From the NCBI GenBank assembly GCA_016206815.1, contig JACQQT010000081.1:1-9523 (forward strand): a DNA stretch of 9,523 bases, read 5' to 3'. Numbering within the stretch: the first letter of the stretch is position 1; each line of letters begins with the position of its first letter. Made by a program: the position numbers and the translations under genes. This stretch comes from Candidatus Omnitrophota bacterium (GTDB lineage: Bacteria; Omnitrophota; Omnitrophia; Omnitrophales; Danuiimicrobiaceae). Below the pieces are notes generated by a model that worked only from the letters and a program-made list of their open reading frames with translations, was not told the DNA's origin and made no database searches. This document shows, in pieces, positions 6,402 to 9,523 of this stretch.

Positions 6402-7955
6402 TTAAATCTTTTCTTCCTTCTCTTCTTCAAGTTTTGGAAAAAGCGCCTCACCCCGTTCCACCAAAACCCCGAACGAAACAAGGGGTTGAATAAAATCTTC
6501 CTGTGTTTTGAAAACGTTTTTCTCCGCAATTTTCAACCGCTTCAAAATGTGGGCGGCCGTTACGGGCAAGAGCGGCTGAAGGATGACCGCCACATGAGCG
6601 ACGGTGACTGCCAGATGTCCCAAAACGGAAGCTAAATCCTCGCGTTTCGCTGCATCTTTAGCAAGTTCCCATGGCTTCGTCCGTTCGATAAATTGATTGG
6701 CGCCGGTGATCAGGTTCCAAATTTCACTCAGCGCCTGCCGCGGATTGTAATCGTCCATCGCGGCTCCCACGGACGTCCACAGATTCAGGGCGCCTGCCAT
6801 CGGAGAGGACCGAACGGAGGACTTTAAATCAAAAAATGGAATTCTTCCTTCGAAATATTTTCCAAGCATGGAAGCTAGGCGGAACCACAAATTTCCCAAA
6901 TCATTCGCAAGATCGGTCGTATAGCGTTGGGCAAGCAGGTCCTCTGAAAACGCGCCGTCCAAACCCAGGGTCACCTCCCGCAAGAGAAAGTACCGGAAAG
7001 CATCCACACCGTATGTTTGGACCAATTCCACGGGATCAACCGCATTCCCCCTCGATTTGGATACCTTGGTCCCGGCCATCGTCCACCAACCGTGCGCGAT
7101 GATGGTTTTCGGCATCTCCACCTCACAAGCCTTCAACATAATCGGCCAATAAACGGCGTGGTGCCTGAGGATATCTTTTCCCACCACGTGAGCATCTGCC
7201 GGCCAGTGGGCTTTAAATTTTTTCGCATCCTTCGTCAAACCGACGGCGCTCACGTAATTGATCAACGCATCAAACCAAACGTAGACCACGTGTTCTTTGG
7301 AGGTCGGGTAATCAATGCCCCACGCCAGCCGGTTGCGAGGACGTGTAATGCAGAGATCCTCAAGGGGTTGCTCTAAAAAGCCCAGGATTTCATTTTTGCG
7401 TGACTCGGGCCGGATGAAGCCGGCATTGTCTTGGATATAAGCCTTCAGCCAATCCTGGTGCTGGGAAAGTTTAAAGAAGTAATTTTCTTCCTCCAGTGCT
7501 TGTACTTCACGGTGGCAGTCGGGACACTTGCCTTCCGCGAGCTGAAATTTTGTCCAAAAAGACTCACACGGCGTACAATACCAGCCTGTGTAACTCGCCT
7601 TATAAATCTCGCCTTTCTTTTCAAGATTCCGGAGGATCTTTTGAACGGTTTCCTTGTGATTTTGATCCGTGGTCCGGATAAAATAATCATATTCAATTTC
7701 CAAAAGTTTCCACAGTTCCTTAAACTTGGGAACCATTTGATCGACATAGGCTTTCGGTTCCTGCTTTTGATCCCGGGCCGCCCGATCGATTTTGGTCCCA
7801 TGCTCATCGGTTCCCGTGAGAAAGAACACCTTTTCACCGCGGAAGCGGCGGAAACGGGCAAAGGTATCGCACAAAATGTTCGTGTAAGCATGCCCGATGT
7901 GAGGACTTGCGTTCACGTAATAAAGCGGCGTCGTAATGTAGTAGGGTTTTGTCAT
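6402..7955 (-). CDS. metG: Methionine--tRNA ligase
   Basis: A class Ia aminoacyl-tRNA synthetase that charges initiator and elongator tRNA-Met. The protein is 517 residues from the chosen start. The Rossmann core has HIGH at 19-22 and GTDEHGTK at 48-55. The connective peptide carries one zinc knuckle made of C127, C130, C144 and C147. KVSKS, the KMSKS-loop variant, is at 297-301 in a GTKVSKSRGN context. The anticodon-binding helical domain follows. The C-terminal Trbp111-like tRNA-binding domain is absent, and the chain ends in an acidic-basic tail (KLEEEKEEKI). I chose the ATG at 7955, which overlaps the holB stop as ATGA and gives the usual N terminus (TKPYYITTPLYYVN). An in-frame ATG at 7976, with GGA five bases upstream, would add seven residues and is a real alternative. 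Confidence 0.97.
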   Translation of the reverse strand: MTKPYYITTPLYYVNASPHIGHAYTNILCDTFARFRRFRGEKVFFLTGTDEHGTKIDRAARDQKQEPKAYVDQMVPKFKELWKLLEIEYDYFIRTTDQNHKETVQKILRNLEKKGEIYKASYTGWYCTPCESFWTKFQLAEGKCPDCHREVQALEEENYFFKLSQHQDWLKAYIQDNAGFIRPESRKNEILGFLEQPLEDLCITRPRNRLAWGIDYPTSKEHVVYVWFDALINYVSAVGLTKDAKKFKAHWPADAHVVGKDILRHHAVYWPIMLKACEVEMPKTIIAHGWWTMAGTKVSKSRGNAVDPVELVQTYGVDAFRYFLLREVTLGLDGAFSEDLLAQRYTTDLANDLGNLWFRLASMLGKYFEGRIPFFDLKSSVRSSPMAGALNLWTSVGAAMDDYNPRQALSEIWNLITGANQFIERTKPWELAKDAAKREDLASVLGHLAVTVAHVAVILQPLLPVTAAHILKRLKIAEKNVFKTQEDFIQPLVSFGVLVERGEALFPKLEEEKEEKI

Positions 7956-8917
7956 GGCTTTAAAAAATGCTCCCATAGAATTCCGGCTTGCGTAAGTACC
8001 AGTTTTTGATTGGCATAATCATCGATCGATTTTTTAATTTGACCCAACGATTCAAACAGCTCAAGAATGGACTCAAAGTCATGCTTGGAAGCAAGTTGTT
8101 CGACGAGCTCGGCTCGGTCCATGTGAATCAAATTTTCGGCATCTCGTGTGGCGCAATAGGTTAAGAGATCGCGTGTCCATTCGATTAAAAAGTCAAACAC
8201 CTCACGGATCGCTTCCCTTCCCTGGCCCTGAAAACCGTCTAAAAAATCGGCGGGGCTTTTCACGAGTTGATCGATCCACTTATTTTTCTCGAGAAACCAC
8301 TTTTCTTTATGTGCCTGCCGGGCACGGGCGAGTTCGCCCTGGGAAGCGCGGGCCAGAAAATCCGCCTCGACTTTTGAAATTCCTTCTTGAATCAGAATTT
8401 TTTTGACGGTTTCTTCCGGAAACGCCGGCACCTTGACTTCCATGGCGCGAGAAGTAATCGTATCGAAAAGCGATTTTGCGTGCGGAACGAAAAAAATAAT
8501 TACATTCCCGGGCGGCGGCTCTTCAATACTTTTCAGCAGCGCGTTTTGTGCTTCAGCCGTCAGGCGTTCTGCTCCGTTAAAAATAAAAATCTTTACCTTT
8601 GCCTCAAAGGGTTTCAGGCTCAGCCAATTTCTAAAGTCGCGGACTTCCGCGATCTTAATCGATGCGGCTTCTTCATCGCTGCCGTACCATTTCAAATCGG
8701 GAAAAGTGCCTTCCGTCATTCTTCTGCAAACCGAACAATGACAATCCGCAGACGCTTTTCCTGTGCAATTCAGCGCTTTCGCAAATGCCAGGGCAAGTTC
8801 CTTTTTCCGCTCGACTTCTTTGCCGGTAAACAAATACGTGGTCGCCCATTTTCCGGAATGGACTTGTTTTTGAAACCGCTCTAATATTTTTTGATCGATT
8901 AATTCAACCGAAGGCAT
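7952..8917 (-). CDS. holB: DNA polymerase III delta' subunit
   Basis: The delta' subunit is the stator of the clamp loader that places the beta sliding clamp on DNA. The 321 residues match family length. The AAA+ core begins with YLFTGKE at 28-34, where the P-loop is degenerate (no GxGK), as expected for a subunit that does not hydrolyse ATP. A zinc module is formed by C51, C59, C61 and C64. The region ERLTAEAQNALLKSIEEPPPG at 117-137 is the clearest signature (ALLKSIEEPP). The SRC motif of clamp loaders appears as TSRA with R157. The C-terminal helical collar domain is present. The ATG at 8917 overlaps the end of tmk by 14 nt and lacks a clear Shine-Dalgarno. The tmk-holB pairing is typical and separates it from DnaX. 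Confidence 0.95.
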   Translation of the reverse strand: MPSVELIDQKILERFQKQVHSGKWATTYLFTGKEVERKKELALAFAKALNCTGKASADCHCSVCRRMTEGTFPDLKWYGSDEEAASIKIAEVRDFRNWLSLKPFEAKVKIFIFNGAERLTAEAQNALLKSIEEPPPGNVIIFFVPHAKSLFDTITSRAMEVKVPAFPEETVKKILIQEGISKVEADFLARASQGELARARQAHKEKWFLEKNKWIDQLVKSPADFLDGFQGQGREAIREVFDFLIEWTRDLLTYCATRDAENLIHMDRAELVEQLASKHDFESILELFESLGQIKKSIDDYANQKLVLTQAGILWEHFLKP

Positions 8918-9523
8918 GGCTTAGTTTCACTTTGATTTTAGCTTGAACTGCTGGTTTTGAAAGATGGGTTGAAATGACCACAAACCGCTTTGGATTCTGC
9001 CTGGCCAGCGCGAGATAACCTTTCCTAATTTTTTGGTGGAAACGAACGGATTTTTTTTCCATCCGGTCGCCGCGTCCGCTTCGCTTGAGCCCTGTTTCGA
9101 CATTGATATCGAGGAGAAAAGTCAAATCGGGAACCAAGCTACCGCGCGCAGCTTTGCATACTTCCTTCAAAGGTTTTAACGAAAAACCGCCGGCATAACC
9201 CTGATAGACAATGGTAGAATCTTCAAAGCGGTCACTGATCACGACCTTGCCCTTTTGGATCGCCGGGCGGATGAGTTCGCTTGCAAGCTGAGCCCGCGCA
9301 GCCAAATAAAGAAAAAGTTCCGTTTCAACCGACATGGCTTTATTTTTAGGATGCAGGAGGATGCTCCGAATCTGCTCGCCGATGGGGGTACTTCCCGGCT
9401 CTCTCACCACCATCACTTTTTTGTGCTTCTTCCTAAAATAAGAAGCAACAAAGCCGATGTGCGTGCTTTTGCCCGTGCCTTCCCCGCCTTCAAACGTAAT
9501 GAAAATGCCTCGCTTCCTAGACA
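8904..9523 (-). CDS. tmk: Thymidylate kinase (first base of start codon outside window)
   Basis: Thymidylate kinase makes dTDP from dTMP and ATP, feeding dTTP synthesis. The frame continues from the stop at 8904 to the right edge, where the last two bases read TG in the codon before Ser-Arg-Lys-Arg-Gly. The start codon is therefore probably an NTG lacking its first base, giving about 206 residues. Landmarks with that Met as 1: P-loop FEGGEGTGKST at 11-21, REPGSTPIGE at 41-50, the DRF motif at 98-100 with DSTIVYQG just after, and the LID GRGDRMEKK at 150-158. The arginines sit in the LID and not in the P-loop, as in the E. coli-like type II enzymes. Later ATG or GTG codons (for example at 9416) lie after the P-loop and cannot be the start. 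Confidence 0.95.
   Translation of the reverse strand, partial: SRKRGIFITFEGGEGTGKSTHIGFVASYFRKKHKKVMVVREPGSTPIGEQIRSILLHPKNKAMSVETELFLYLAARAQLASELIRPAIQKGKVVISDRFEDSTIVYQGYAGGFSLKPLKEVCKAARGSLVPDLTFLLDINVETGLKRSGRGDRMEKKSVRFHQKIRKGYLALARQNPKRFVVISTHLSKPAVQAKIKVKLSHAFG

Noticed and set aside
7431..8009. 192-codon open frame on the plus strand, antisense to metG and crossing the metG-holB junction
   Set aside because: It covers strongly conserved metG motifs on the other strand, shows no recognisable domain, and is most simply a by-product of codon composition.
8387..8884. 165-codon plus-strand frame antisense to holB, with another 112-codon frame overlapping it
   Set aside because: Several overlapping antisense frames at one place indicate chance openness; the minus-strand HolB is clearly real.
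1..9523. Search for promoters, terminators, riboswitches (for example a TPP element before thiL), tRNAs, repeats, insertion sequences and CRISPR arrays
   Set aside because: Gaps between genes are at most 9 nt, leaving no room for a leader or riboswitch, and I saw no hairpin-plus-T-tract, repeat array or transposase fragment.

Overview
This 9.5 kb window is one uninterrupted block of twelve bacterial housekeeping genes, all on the minus strand and read from the right edge to the left. In transcription order they are tmk, holB, metG, tatD, a CPBP-family membrane protease, a site-2 (M50) membrane protease, thiL, tsaE, tsaB, alr, birA and coaX. Only coaX is substantially cut by a window edge. tmk seems to lack just the first base of its start codon. 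With the starts chosen here, about 24 bases lie between genes (gaps of 5, 3, 9, 6 and 1 nt). The other junctions overlap by 14, 4, 4, 1, 29 and 4 nt. I see no promoter, terminator, RNA gene, repeat, mobile element or CRISPR array, and no stretch above 10 nt without a gene.

The layout looks like several conserved gene clusters joined together. The right part (tmk, holB, metG, tatD; 5617-9523) covers dTTP supply, the replication clamp loader, methionyl-tRNA charging and a TatD metal-dependent hydrolase. The middle (3908-5613) is a pair of unrelated intramembrane proteases whose genes overlap as ATGA. The left-centre (thiL, tsaE, tsaB; 1841-3898) keeps an order known from Bacillus-type genomes and joins thiamine diphosphate synthesis to two proteins of the t6A tRNA-modification pathway. 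The left end (alr, birA, coaX; 1-1844) makes D-alanine for peptidoglycan, attaches biotin to carboxylases and starts CoA synthesis. Such an arrangement would let one transcript serve growth functions, with many cistrons translationally coupled. No regulatory site is visible inside the window, so the promoter should lie beyond the right edge.

The organism is a bacterium: it has DNA polymerase III delta', a peptidoglycan alanine racemase and bacterial TsaB/TsaE. Base composition is about balanced. Parts of the gene order recall Firmicutes, but the set is condensed and mixed, and the two-protease insertion is unfamiliar to me. An uncultivated lineage such as Omnitrophota or a relative is my best guess, held weakly. 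Nothing here looks like a defence system or a recently transferred island. The most unusual points are the compaction, the embedded protease pair, a biotin ligase lacking both outer domains and carrying two substituted motif residues, and a TTG-started tsaB whose ribosome binding site lies inside tsaE.
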